Positions 43,844-52,335 are shown, counted from the first letter of the stretch. The stretch is 64,000 bases of DNA from Nostoc sp. NIES-4103 (GCF_002368335.1 NZ_AP018288.1:8173787-8237786); one strand, 5' to 3'. Numbers and translations: made by a program. Notes: generated by a model from the sequence alone, not told the origin.

Positions 43844-44080
43844 GGCTTACTCCATAAATTTTATGTTTTTAATAGTTTATGTTTTTAATAGCCTGGTGCT
43901 ATTACTTATTTAGGCAATTTCTTAGATTTAGTGTTTGATAATTGTCCAGAATGGATACAAAAATACCAGTAGCTAAAATTAGCGATCGCACCATACGTTT
44001 CATCAGATTTTTCCTTTTTTAGGGATAGTTCACAAGTTATTGATACTGCAAGCAAGTAAGAGTCAACTATCAACTAACAG

Positions 44081-44116
44081 ACATATATCTTCAGGCGGTG
44101 AGAGGATATGTAAAAA
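44081..44116 (+). repeat. 36-bp hairpin element, copy 1 (solo)
   Basis: Starts ACATATATCTTCAGG and ends GAGAGGATATGTAAAAA. The outer ACATAT/ATATGT arms pair around an inner stem. It matches copy 2 at 46956-46991 at 29 of 36 positions and copy 3 at 46997-47033 on the other strand. It lies in the divergent gap (43844-44243) between the CHAT and Uma2 genes. That gap also holds a GTTTTTAATAG duplication near 43865 and the palindrome at 44171. Confidence 0.7.
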
Positions 44117-44170
44117 CTGAGCAAAAACTTGTCAATCAGGGTAATTCAGCAGATAAAACGGTAGATGGGC

Positions 44171-44190
44171 GTGCAGGCGATCGCCTGCAC
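44171..44190. promoter_or_regulatory. 20-bp perfect palindrome containing HIP1
   Basis: GTGCAGGCGATCGCCTGCAC, 54 bp before the Uma2 start. It could be an operator for a dimeric regulator, or an extended HIP1 site without regulatory meaning. Confidence 0.4.
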
Positions 44191-44243
44191 ACCTGTCCTT
44201 GAAGAGATACAATAAAAGATAAAATTAAATTCATGCTGTGTCT

Positions 44244-45062
44244 ATGGCAACCCAACTCGGTGAAGCAAAATCACTAACTGAACTAGTAATCTCTTGGGAA
44301 GCGTTGCCCGACGATTTTCAATTAGAGGATGAACCAGTGGAGAATATGGGACAGCCTATTTTGGCTGGTGCTTTGCGTGAAAGTTTAGAAATCGCTGGTT
44401 TCATCCAACCCCAGATGTTAATAGCTTCAAATTTTGCTCTTTGTGCAACTGTTAACGGGCAATTTATAGTTAAAGCCCCTGACTGGGTTTATGTCCCGTC
44501 GGTTAATCAAGTTGTAGAAAATCGTAAAAGTTATACACCAAATTTAGAAGGCGATATTCCAGCGATCGCGATAGAGTTTCTCTCTGACACTGAGGGCGGC
44601 GAATATTCATTCAAGCGAACTTATCCACCGGGAAAATGGTTTTTCTACGAGCAAATATTGCAGATTCCCATTTACGTAATTTTTGAACCAAATAGCGGTT
44701 TATTGGAATTTTATGAATTAGAGAATAAACGCTATGAATTAAAACAACCCAATGAAAATGGTCGTCATTGGGTTGAAGCAATGGGCTTATTTCTGGGAAC
44801 TTGGCAAGGTACAAAAGAATCTCGAACTGGTTACTGGTTACGGTGGTGGGATGAAGCCGGGAATTTGTTACCCTGGGCTGTGGAACAAATTGAACAGGAA
44901 CGTCAACGTGCTGAACAGGAACGTCAACGTGCTGAACAAGAACGTCAACGTGCTGAACAGGAACGCCAACGTGCTGAACAGGAACGTCAACAAAAAGAAC
45001 GGCTGCTTGCTTATTTGCAATCTCAGGGTATTGACCCAAATAATTTACCTTCCTTGGAGTAG
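44244..45062 (+). CDS. Uma2 family (DUF820) putative endonuclease with repeat tail
   Basis: About 272 aa from ATG 44244 (a GTG two codons earlier is also in frame). Restriction-endonuclease-like fold of the Uma2 family with PDWVYVPS, IAIEFLSDTEGGEYSFKR and LEFYELENKRYELKQ. The family is hugely expanded in filamentous cyanobacteria and no biological role is established. The tail is five 21-bp units (44892-44996) encoding EQERQRA, a charged coiled coil, followed by the usual LLAYLQSQGIDPNNLP ending. Confidence 0.85.
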   Translation: MATQLGEAKSLTELVISWEALPDDFQLEDEPVENMGQPILAGALRESLEIAGFIQPQMLIASNFALCATVNGQFIVKAPDWVYVPSVNQVVENRKSYTPNLEGDIPAIAIEFLSDTEGGEYSFKRTYPPGKWFFYEQILQIPIYVIFEPNSGLLEFYELENKRYELKQPNENGRHWVEAMGLFLGTWQGTKESRTGYWLRWWDEAGNLLPWAVEQIEQERQRAEQERQRAEQERQRAEQERQRAEQERQQKERLLAYLQSQGIDPNNLPSLE

Positions 45063-45088
45063 AAAAGTACAAAGTTAATCAAGTTACT

Positions 45089-45826
45089 TTAGTCAAGCTC
45101 AATATTAACTTGAGCTTGATAGCATTGTTGATTCAACCACATAGTGTACAAATTTGCAGCAATTTCTTGGTAAAGCTGCTCATCTAATTGTGGTTGAATA
45201 ATCTCCTCAACTAAAATTAAATGTATTCCCTGAGCAGTTACAATAGGTTTTAAAAGCTGTGGCGGCTGAACAGCAAATACAGCAGCAGAAACTTCAGTAT
45301 TTAAATCTGAACGATGCATTACTCCTCGATATCCACCTTTGCGTCGTAATTCTACATCCTGAATATATTTGTGAGCCACATCAAAAAAACTGATCTCACC
45401 TTCCTTAATAGCATAAAAAAGTTTCCAGGCTAAATCTTCATCATCTAACATCACTTCGTACATCACTACACCAACATAATCGAGTTGATGTTCATAAAAA
45501 TATGCTTCGATTTTATCTGCAAACAAATAAGTAGCTAATTTGCTTGAAAGCAGATTTGTATATACGATCTCTTCAAAATTATCTAGAGAAAGATGATATT
45601 TTTTCAACCATGTCCAAGTATCTTCAGCATTTAAGAGTTGATTAACTAACCGCGTTTGGTCTGCTGCTTTTTGAAGTTCTTCTGTTTCTATTGTGATACC
45701 CGCTTCAACAGCCGTTTTTTCAATAACTTTGTGCGTGATAATCTGCTCAATTATCTCAGGTGTTTTACAGGAAATTTTAATATGATGCAGAATATCATTG
45801 TTAATAATAGTGATATTTTCTGACAT
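45089..45826 (-). CDS. PpiC/SurA-type peptidylprolyl isomerase-like protein
   Basis: 245 aa. The helical N-terminal part (about 1-110) resembles a SurA/PrsA chaperone module. The C-terminal parvulin region (about 115-220) has LRRKGGYRGVMHRSDL and AVFAVQPPQLLKPIVTAQGIHLILVEE. No signal peptide is visible, so it should be cytoplasmic. In cyanobacteria such cytoplasmic PpiC proteins often sit beside peptide-export genes (HlyD or peptidase-ABC), but none is adjacent here. The HTH gene lies 66 bp upstream on the same strand, so the two probably form an operon. Confidence 0.78.
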   Translation of the reverse strand: MSENITIINNDILHHIKISCKTPEIIEQIITHKVIEKTAVEAGITIETEELQKAADQTRLVNQLLNAEDTWTWLKKYHLSLDNFEEIVYTNLLSSKLATYLFADKIEAYFYEHQLDYVGVVMYEVMLDDEDLAWKLFYAIKEGEISFFDVAHKYIQDVELRRKGGYRGVMHRSDLNTEVSAAVFAVQPPQLLKPIVTAQGIHLILVEEIIQPQLDEQLYQEIAANLYTMWLNQQCYQAQVNIELD

Positions 45827-45892
45827 GATATTGTTCCTCGATTGTCATTGGTTAGGGTTTCACACATTGTCAAATAGTTTGGTTTACTCCTA

Positions 45893-46501
45893 CTAGTTAG
45901 CCCCTAATTTTAAGAAGTGAATTGGTAATTTTCCATTTTCATATGCTAAAGTTTCAGCTTTGAGATCACCGATGGAAATTTGCGAATTATTGGGTTGTTG
46001 ATGTAAGTTTTCTGGAATATTAGTGAGTTTGGTTCTTGTCGATAATCCCATTTGTTTGAGTAAGCGTTTGATGTGACCGTCGCTTACTTTCACTCCCAAT
46101 TCTTTTGCTAAATGTTTGCTTAACCAGTTTGCTGTCCACCGCCGAAAACTATAACCATAATCGCGGGGGTCTTTACTAACCAATTCTTGCAAACGTTCTA
46201 AATATTCTTCATTGACGGCTTTGGGACGACCAATTGGTGATGATTGCCATTGATGTGCCAAGCCAGTACGGGCAATGTGTATCCAATGCCTAGCTGTAGC
46301 AGGACAGCATTTCACTGTACGACAAATTTCTATTTGTGATTTTCCTTCATCTGCCAGCAACATAATTTGAATACGCTGGCGATAGATTTCAGTTAAGTCT
46401 TCTTCGAGGTTTTTTAACAATAGTTTGCGTTGAAACGATGTCAACAATTGACCACTGTTAATTTCTGGTGTTTTGTTGTTTTGCACTTGCTTGTAATGCA
46501 T
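45893..46501 (-). CDS. Transposase-derived HTH protein (IS630-type N-terminal half)
   Basis: 202 aa. Residues about 20-85 form a homeodomain-like HTH (KSQIEICRTVKCCPATARHW), and residues about 95-160 a winged HTH with GYSFRRWTANWLSKHLAKEL and VSDGHIKRLLKQMGL. This is the DNA-binding half of IS630/Tc1 transposases, without the DDE catalytic domain. It is followed by a unique, non-transposase C-terminus and an intact stop. No inverted repeats flank it. A domesticated DNA-binding regulator of the ppiC-like gene is plausible; a truncated insertion sequence is the alternative. Confidence 0.72.
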   Translation of the reverse strand: MHYKQVQNNKTPEINSGQLLTSFQRKLLLKNLEEDLTEIYRQRIQIMLLADEGKSQIEICRTVKCCPATARHWIHIARTGLAHQWQSSPIGRPKAVNEEYLERLQELVSKDPRDYGYSFRRWTANWLSKHLAKELGVKVSDGHIKRLLKQMGLSTRTKLTNIPENLHQQPNNSQISIGDLKAETLAYENGKLPIHFLKLGAN

Positions 46502-46631
46502 ATTGAGAGAATTTGATTATTAATTTCAAGTATTGATTTTTAGTCGCATTCTTTGATTGATGAAGTCAAGCGATCGCACTGCTCAAACAATAGGGTATTT
46601 GGGATATTAAACCTTTTGCAAAAGTCTTTTA

Positions 46632-46837
46632 ACACCCCACCCCCAGCCCCTCCCACCCCCCTCTGTCCCCCTTTGGTAATACCGTTTCACTTTAAAGTTG
46701 ATACATTTAGGCAAGCTGGGGGAGCTGGGGAAGCAAGAAAAGTGATTTGTATCAATATTTTCGTGAAATGGTATAAGGGGGGATGAAAGGGGGGTGGGAG
46801 ACTTTGACGGAAGTCAAAGGCGGGGCGGGGTTCTTTT
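46632..46837. repeat. GC-rich foldback element interrupted by a MITE
   Basis: The left arm ACACCCCACCCCCAGCCCCT and the right arm ending GGCGGGGCGGGGTTCTT face each other. The arms match the foldback at 47112-47354. The family A element (46679-46774) sits in the middle, so it inserted into an older element. Confidence 0.55.
46679..46774. mobile_element. MITE family A, complete copy 1 (96 bp)
   Basis: Ends ATACCGTTTCAC and GTGAAATGGTAT are inverted repeats with one mismatch. The interior has AGGCAAGCTGGGGGAGCT and GATTTGTATCA. It has no coding capacity. The second copy is at 51412-51525 and a truncated one at 10690-10760. Confidence 0.75.
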
Positions 46838-46955
46838 TTTGATTCATGCAAGAAGTCTATTTCCAAAGGCGATCGCTATGTGAGTCATGATAAAAATTAG
46901 ACATGGTGAACTCCTGATTGATCAAGTTTTGCTACACGGAGGGTTGTCAACGCTG

Positions 46956-47033
46956 ACATATATCTCCCAGATGGGAGAGGATATGTAAAAATTAGGTTTT
47001 TACATACCCCCTAGCGCTTGAAGATATATAAGA
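46956..47033. repeat. Inverted pair of the 36-bp hairpin element (copies 2 and 3)
   Basis: Copy 2 (46956-46991, + strand) has an inner stem TCTCCCAGATGGGAGA and ends ATATGTAAAAA. Copy 3 (46997-47033, - strand) ends GTATGTAAAAA, so the two meet tail to tail (GTAAAAATTAGGTTTTTAC). This doublet design resembles REP/REPIN sequences. It lies in the 46502-47569 gap, upstream of the TPR-CHAT gene. Confidence 0.68.
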
Positions 47034-47111
47034 ATGAATTCTGAAGCGGTTGTGGAAAATGATGCAGCATTTATCTAAGTTATCTATAGCGGTTCTCACT
47101 TTGTTGCAATA

Positions 47112-47354
47112 CAGTCAAAACCCCACCCCCAGCCCCTCCCCGTGAACGGGGCTACGGTGTACACACTTTGTCTGAATTTGTTTAGGAATCTGGGTTTTAC
47201 CCCACCCTAACCCTCCCCTTATGAAGGGGAGGGAACTGGATTTGTTATTTCCCCCCTTTATAAGGGGGGATTAAGGGGGGTAATACGACTTGTGTGTACA
47301 CGGTAGATTTACGGGGAGGGGAGGCAAAGCGTAGCTTTGGCGGGGTGGGGTTCT
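47112..47354. repeat. Nested GC-rich foldback element
   Basis: AACCCCACCCCCAGCCCCTC...GGTGTACACA on the left faces TGTGTACACGGT...GGCGGGGTGGGGTTCTT on the right. The interior holds a second pair, CCCTCCCCTTATGAAGGGG and CCCCCCTTTATAAGGGGG. It is non-coding and related to 46632-46837 and to fragments at 33655-33850 and 36095-36115. Confidence 0.6.
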
Positions 47355-47569
47355 TCAGGTTTAAGTAATCAAGCGAACATGATATTACCGCCAAGAAATA
47401 AATTTCTAGGCTCAAAGCTAAAGTAAGCTGAAGCTAACTAAATATAAATTGCAGTCCGTTTTAGCGGACTTGAGCTATGAGCCTTGAACTTAAGTTCAAG
47501 GCGTACTTAGGGGAAGAAGCAAGATCTAAAAAATCATTATTACCCAACTTAGTCAGGGAGCTTAGGTAA

Positions 47570-50500
47570 GTGTCTCGACGGTTCTCAAAGTCAAAAACTC
47601 AAATCTCAGGTAGGATGAAATTGCTTTGCTGGTCAATGACAGCAGCAATGGCATTAGGGTTGCTGGTGAGCATTCCAAGGGAAGTGACAGGACAATCTCA
47701 GCCGCCACTTTCAGCACAACAGTCAGCAGAGTTGGAGGAAGCCAAGCGACTAATTCAACAGGCCGATCAACTGTATAACGAAGGTAAATACAGTCAAGCC
47801 ATCCTTCTAGAAGAACGCGCCTTGGCAATTAGAGAGAAAGTACTGGGTAAAGAACATCCCTCTGTCGCCACTAGCCTCAACAATTTGGCAACACTTTACC
47901 AAATGCAGGGAAGCTATGAAAAAGCAGAACCTCTGTATCTGCGCTCTCTGGCAATAACAGAGAAAGTACTGGGTAAAGAACATCCCTCTGTCGCCACTAG
48001 CCTCAACAATTTGGCAGCACTTTACCAACAACAGGGAAGCTATGAAAAAGCAGAACCTCTGTATCTGCGCTCTCTGGCAATTAGAGAGAAAGTACTGGGT
48101 AAAGAACACCCTGATGTTGCACAAAGCCTCAACGGTTTGGCAGAACTTTACCGAATGCAGGGAAGCTATGAAAAAGCAGAACCTCTATATCTGCGTTCTC
48201 TGGCAATAACAGAGAAAGTACTGGGTAAAGAACATCCCTCTGTCGCCACTAGCCTCAACAATTTGGCAACACTTTACCAAATGCAGGGAAGCTATGAAAA
48301 AGCAGAGCCTCTGTATCTGCGCTCTCTGGCAATAACAGAGAAAGTACTGGGTAAAGAACATCCTCTTGTCGCCAATAGCCTCAACAATTTGGCAGAACTT
48401 TACCGAGCAAAGGGAAGCTATGAAAAAGTAGAAACCCTGTTTTTGCGATCGCTGGCAATTAGAGAGAAAGTACTGGGTGCATATCATCCTGATGTTGCAC
48501 AAAGCCTCAACAGTTTGGCAGGACTTTACCAAGAACAAGGAAGCTATGAAAAAGCAGAATCTCTGTATCTGCGCTCTCTGGCAATTAGGGAGAAAGTACT
48601 GGGTGCATATCATCCTGATGTTGCACAAAGCCTCAACAATTTGGCAGGACTTTACAAAGAACAGGGAAGCTATGAAAAAGCAGAACCTCTGTATCTGCGC
48701 TCTCTGGCAATAAAAGAAAAAGTACTGGGTAAAGAACATCCCTTTGTCGCCACTAGCCTCAACAATTTGGCAGGACTTTACAAAGAACAGGGAAGCTATG
48801 AAAAAGCAGAACCTCTGTATCTGCGCTCTCTGGCAATAAAAGAAAAAGTACTGGGTAAAGAACATCCCTCTGTTGCCACTAGCCTCAACGGTTTGGCAAT
48901 ACTGTACTATACACAGGGAAGCTATGAAAAAGCAGAACCTTTGTATCTGCGCTCTCTGGCAATTTATGAGAAAGTACTGGGTGCATATCATCCTGATGTT
49001 GCACAAAGCCTCAACAATTTGGCAGAACTTTACCAAGAACAAGGAAGCTATGAAAAAGCAGAACCTCTGTTTTTGCGCTCTCTGGCAATAAAAGAAAAAG
49101 TACTGGGTAAAGAACATCCCTCTGTCGCCACTAGCCTCAACAATTTGGCAGGACTTTACCAAGCAAAGGGGAGCTATGAAAAAGCAGAGCCTCTGTATCT
49201 GCGCTCACTGGTAATTTTTGAAAAAGTACTGGGTAAAGAACATCCCTCTGTCGCTACTAGCCTCAACAATTTGGCAGGACTTTACCGAGTACAGGGAAGC
49301 TATGAAAAAGCAGAACCTCTGTTTTTGCGCTCTCTGGCAATAACAGAGAAAGTACTGGGTAAAGAACATCCTGATGTCGCCATTAGCCTCAACAATTTGG
49401 CAGGACTTTACCAAGCAAAGGGGAGCTATGAAAAAGCAGAGCCTCTGTATCTGCGATCTCTGGCAATTAGTGAAAAAGTACTGGATAAAAAACATCCTAA
49501 TGTTGCCACTAGCCTGAGCAATTTGGCATTATTGTATTGGGCGCAAGGTGACATGACTCGTACTACTGACTTTCTCAGCCGTAGTCTAGAAGTTGAAAAG
49601 CATAATTTGCCCCTCATCTTTGCTGTTGGTTCAGAACAGAGAAAACAAAACTACGCTAAAACCTTCGCAGGATCAACCAACCTTGCTGTTTCTCTCGCCT
49701 TCCAAAAAGCTGCCAAGAATCCCACAGTATCACGCCTGGCACTAACAACAGTGCTACGCCGTAAAGGATTGGTACTAGATGCCGTTGCAGATAACATACA
49801 AACGCTACGCAGTCAACTAGCACAGAACCCAGAAACGAAAAAATTATTAGATGAATGGTTGAATGTACTGCAACAGTTATCTGCACTGGTATACAGGGGA
49901 CAGGGAAAACAAACACCTGAACAATATCAAACGCAATTTCAACAACTAGAAGCAGAGAAAGAACGCCTAGAAGACGCTATCAGCAAGAAAAGTGCCGAGT
50001 TCCGCACCACCACCCAGCCAGTAGAGTTAGCAGCTATCCAAGCTAAGATACCACCAGATGCAGCTTTGGTAGAAATTGTGTTGTATAAACCATTTAATCC
50101 CAAAGCTAAATCAACTGAACGATGGGGCAAACCGCGTTATGCTGCGGCAGTGCTGCGTTCTTCTGGTGAACCAAAGTGGATAGACTTGGGTGATGCTGCG
50201 GCTATTGACAAGTCTGTGACGAATCTGCGAGAAGCTTTAGCAAACAAGTCTCCTTTAGAAACGAATCAGGAGAATAAAAATAATGCCATTAAAGAAAATG
50301 ATACAGGAGAAAGCGATCGCTCGATCTTTAAAGTTGAGCCTGTTATCGATATTGCATCTGTGCAAAAACTCGCGCGGACATTAGATCAGCAAGTCATGGC
50401 ACCCATTCGTCCACTTTTGGGTGATGCGCGTCATCTGTTGATTTCACCGGATGCACAGTTGTCATTGATTCCTTTTGAAGCTTTACAAGATGAACAAGGT

Positions 50501-51370
50501 AAATACCTGATTCAGCGTTATGCTTTCTCTTATTTCAGCAGTGGGCGAGATTTGCTCAGGCTACAATTATATGCTGGTAGCGGCTCGGCTCCTGTGGTGT
50601 TTGCTAACATCGATTACAACCAACAAGAAAATGCGATCGCTGCTAAGCCAAAATCCGATGACACACGCGGCTTTGATCACCGACGCTCCACTGACTTAGC
50701 TAATTTGTCTGTTAAGCCACTGCAAGCGACAACTCAAGAAGCAGAAAGTATTAAAGCAGTTTTTCCAAAATCAAAAATCATATCACAAAAGCTAGCTACA
50801 GAAACAGCTATTAAACAACTTTCTGCCCCCAGTATTTTGCACTTAGCAACTCACGGCTTCTTTCTCCCAGATCAAGAAGTGAAATTACAGCCAAACGAGT
50901 TTGATTTACAACAGCCAAAAATCTTAAACTTGGAAAATCCCTTGTTGCGATCGGGTATAGCATTAGCAGGTTTTAACATTCGCTCCAAAGCAGCCTCTAG
51001 CAATGATGATGGTGTACTCACAGCTTTGGAAATGGCAGGGCTGAATTTACGCGGAACGCAGTTAGTAGTGCTATCTGCTTGCGAAACTGGACTAGGTGAT
51101 GTGAAAGTTGGTGATGGGTTGTATGGGTTGCGTCGTGCTTTAGTGATTGCGGGAAGTCAAAGCCAACTGTTGAGTCTGTGGAAAGTAAGCGATGGCGGGA
51201 CTAAAGAACTGATGGTGAAGTATTACCAAAAGTTAAAAGCAGGGAAAGGCAGACATGAAGCACTGCGAGAGGTACAGTTGGAGTTTCTTTCTAACCCCAA
51301 ATATCAACACCCATTTTACTGGGCAAGCTTTGTCCCCTCTGGTGATTGGACTGCACTTTCTGGTAAATAA
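47570..51370 (+). CDS. Exported TPR(x14)-CHAT protease
   Basis: 1266 aa from GTG 47570, or 1251 aa from ATG 47615 (MKLLCWSMTAAMALG), which starts directly with the signal peptide. Residues about 55-660 are about 14 TPR units of exactly 42 residues of kinesin-light-chain type (SYEKAEPLYLRSLAI, EKVLGKEHPSVATSLNNLA), nearly identical in DNA (126-bp period). A helical spacer (about 670-880) with a charged segment follows, then CHAT (about 930-1260). The catalytic His is in SILHLATHGFFLPD and Cys in VVLSACETGLGD, both intact. Probably an extracytoplasmic caspase-like protease with a TPR sensor; its substrate is unknown. Confidence 0.9.
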   Translation: MSRRFSKSKTQISGRMKLLCWSMTAAMALGLLVSIPREVTGQSQPPLSAQQSAELEEAKRLIQQADQLYNEGKYSQAILLEERALAIREKVLGKEHPSVATSLNNLATLYQMQGSYEKAEPLYLRSLAITEKVLGKEHPSVATSLNNLAALYQQQGSYEKAEPLYLRSLAIREKVLGKEHPDVAQSLNGLAELYRMQGSYEKAEPLYLRSLAITEKVLGKEHPSVATSLNNLATLYQMQGSYEKAEPLYLRSLAITEKVLGKEHPLVANSLNNLAELYRAKGSYEKVETLFLRSLAIREKVLGAYHPDVAQSLNSLAGLYQEQGSYEKAESLYLRSLAIREKVLGAYHPDVAQSLNNLAGLYKEQGSYEKAEPLYLRSLAIKEKVLGKEHPFVATSLNNLAGLYKEQGSYEKAEPLYLRSLAIKEKVLGKEHPSVATSLNGLAILYYTQGSYEKAEPLYLRSLAIYEKVLGAYHPDVAQSLNNLAELYQEQGSYEKAEPLFLRSLAIKEKVLGKEHPSVATSLNNLAGLYQAKGSYEKAEPLYLRSLVIFEKVLGKEHPSVATSLNNLAGLYRVQGSYEKAEPLFLRSLAITEKVLGKEHPDVAISLNNLAGLYQAKGSYEKAEPLYLRSLAISEKVLDKKHPNVATSLSNLALLYWAQGDMTRTTDFLSRSLEVEKHNLPLIFAVGSEQRKQNYAKTFAGSTNLAVSLAFQKAAKNPTVSRLALTTVLRRKGLVLDAVADNIQTLRSQLAQNPETKKLLDEWLNVLQQLSALVYRGQGKQTPEQYQTQFQQLEAEKERLEDAISKKSAEFRTTTQPVELAAIQAKIPPDAALVEIVLYKPFNPKAKSTERWGKPRYAAAVLRSSGEPKWIDLGDAAAIDKSVTNLREALANKSPLETNQENKNNAIKENDTGESDRSIFKVEPVIDIASVQKLARTLDQQVMAPIRPLLGDARHLLISPDAQLSLIPFEALQDEQGKYLIQRYAFSYFSSGRDLLRLQLYAGSGSAPVVFANIDYNQQENAIAAKPKSDDTRGFDHRRSTDLANLSVKPLQATTQEAESIKAVFPKSKIISQKLATETAIKQLSAPSILHLATHGFFLPDQEVKLQPNEFDLQQPKILNLENPLLRSGIALAGFNIRSKAASSNDDGVLTALEMAGLNLRGTQLVVLSACETGLGDVKVGDGLYGLRRALVIAGSQSQLLSLWKVSDGGTKELMVKYYQKLKAGKGRHEALREVQLEFLSNPKYQHPFYWASFVPSGDWTALSGK
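47810..49560. repeat. 126-bp coding minisatellite (TPR array)
   Basis: About 14 tandem units, each containing GAGAAAGTACTGGGTAAAGA and GGAAGCTATGAAAAAGCAGA, with a strict period of 126 bp. Two subtypes alternate irregularly: GGTAAAGAACATCC and GGTGCATATCATCC. Identity among units is high enough for copy number to change by slippage or recombination. A long antisense frame over it is an artefact of the repeat. Confidence 0.9.
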
Positions 51371-51411
51371 TGTTGCATTATATTCAAACCCCAAAACCAA
51401 GACCATATCTG

Positions 51412-51525
51412 ATACCGTTTCACTTTAAAATTGATGCATTTAGACAAGCTGGGGAAGCTGGGGAAGCTGGGGAAGCTGGGGGAGAAAGAAAAATCATTTG
51501 CATGGCTGATTTCGTGAAATGGTAT
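51412..51525. mobile_element. MITE family A, complete copy 2 (114 bp)
   Basis: Ends ATACCGTTTCAC (51412) and GTGAAATGGTAT (51525). It is longer than copy 1 because the GGGGAAGCT unit is repeated. Next to it, 51528-51556 is a 13-bp perfect stem (GTAGAGACGATTC, loop GGC). Confidence 0.75.
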
Positions 51526-51722
51526 GAGTAGAGACGATTCGGCGAATCGTCTCTACGGCGAATCGTCTGTACAATTACGAATTACCCTTCGGGTGACGCT
51601 CGCAAGCTCGCTACCGCTGCGCTAACGCAAGTTTGCCAGACGCTCGAAGACTCGCTAACGCTGCGCTAACGACGCAAAGCGCCAAGACGGCAACTTGCTC
51701 ACGAATTACGAATTAATTAAAC

Positions 51723-51985
51723 CCTGTGGTAACCACAGCTTATTCATCCATAACCACAGCTTAAGCGTTGGTAACGACAGCTTAAAGGTTCCTTATCAAT
51801 GAATATTCTGTAGTAACCACAGCTTATTCATCCATAACCACAGCTTAAGCCGTGGTAACGACAGCTTAAAGGTTCCTTATCAATGGATATTCTGTGGTAA
51901 CCACAGCTTGTTCATTCATAACTACAGGGTTTATTTTACTTATCAATGCAAACTCTGTGGTCAAGACAGCTTGTTCATTTGTTAA
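51723..51985. repeat. Hierarchical 21/84-bp tandem repeat
   Basis: GTAACCACAGCTT-type units spaced 84 bp apart (AACCACAGCT at 51731, 51815 and 51899), each made of four degenerate 21-bp subunits. A last unit 63 bp further lacks exactly one subunit. There are no spacers and no open frame, so it is not CRISPR. DNA between 51560 and 51720 is a mosaic of short palindromes (CTCGCTAACGCTGCGCTAACG) with no gene. Confidence 0.75.
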
Positions 51986-52004
51986 AAAGATTTGATGGTA
52001 GTAC

Positions 52005-52250
52005 TAGTGGACTGACACAGCTAAAATAGTGCATAAATTTCCTCTAATATCTCTGTGTTCTCTGCGCCTCTGCGGTTCGTTAATGCAACATTTTAGCCTT
52101 GCCACGCCACTACTGGACTGACACGACTAATTTGGTGCATTAGCTTTCCTCTTGTGGGATGGGCGTCTCGCCCGTCCTAACTGGCGGACAAGATGTCCGC
52201 CCCACAAGAAAGAAAATTTATTGCAACATTTTAGCTGTGTCAGTCCACTA
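52005..52250. mobile_element. MITE family B, composite of two adjacent copies
   Basis: AGTGGACTGACACAGC at the left end (23 bp perfect with its partner) faces GCTGTGTCAGTCCACT at the right. Internally, GCCACGCCACTACTGGACTGACAC (52100-52124) marks the junction of two elements. GTTCTCTGCGCCTCTGCGG is shared with 33762 and 8955. There is no coding capacity. Confidence 0.7.
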
Positions 52251-52335
52251 CAAAACTTAATCCCCAATCCCCAGTAATTAGTTAGAGTGAATTACAAATA
52301 AATGTGCATCTAGTTTGAGTCAGGAGGAAAGAATC

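Noticed and set aside
44611..45072. Minus-strand frame opposite the Uma2 gene
   Set aside because: Shadow of the EQERQRA repeat; it translates to repeated VQHVDVP with no start context.
45893..46501. Intact insertion sequence
   Set aside because: The DDE catalytic half is missing and no terminal inverted repeats were found on either side.
48185..49162. Long minus-strand frame over the TPR region
   Set aside because: It is the antisense of a 126-bp coding repeat. Its own protein is a repeat of Phe/Cys-rich nonsense, and the plus-strand frame has clear TPR motifs.
51723..51985. Possible CRISPR array
   Set aside because: Units are contiguous with nested 21-bp structure. No unique spacers and no cas genes in the window.
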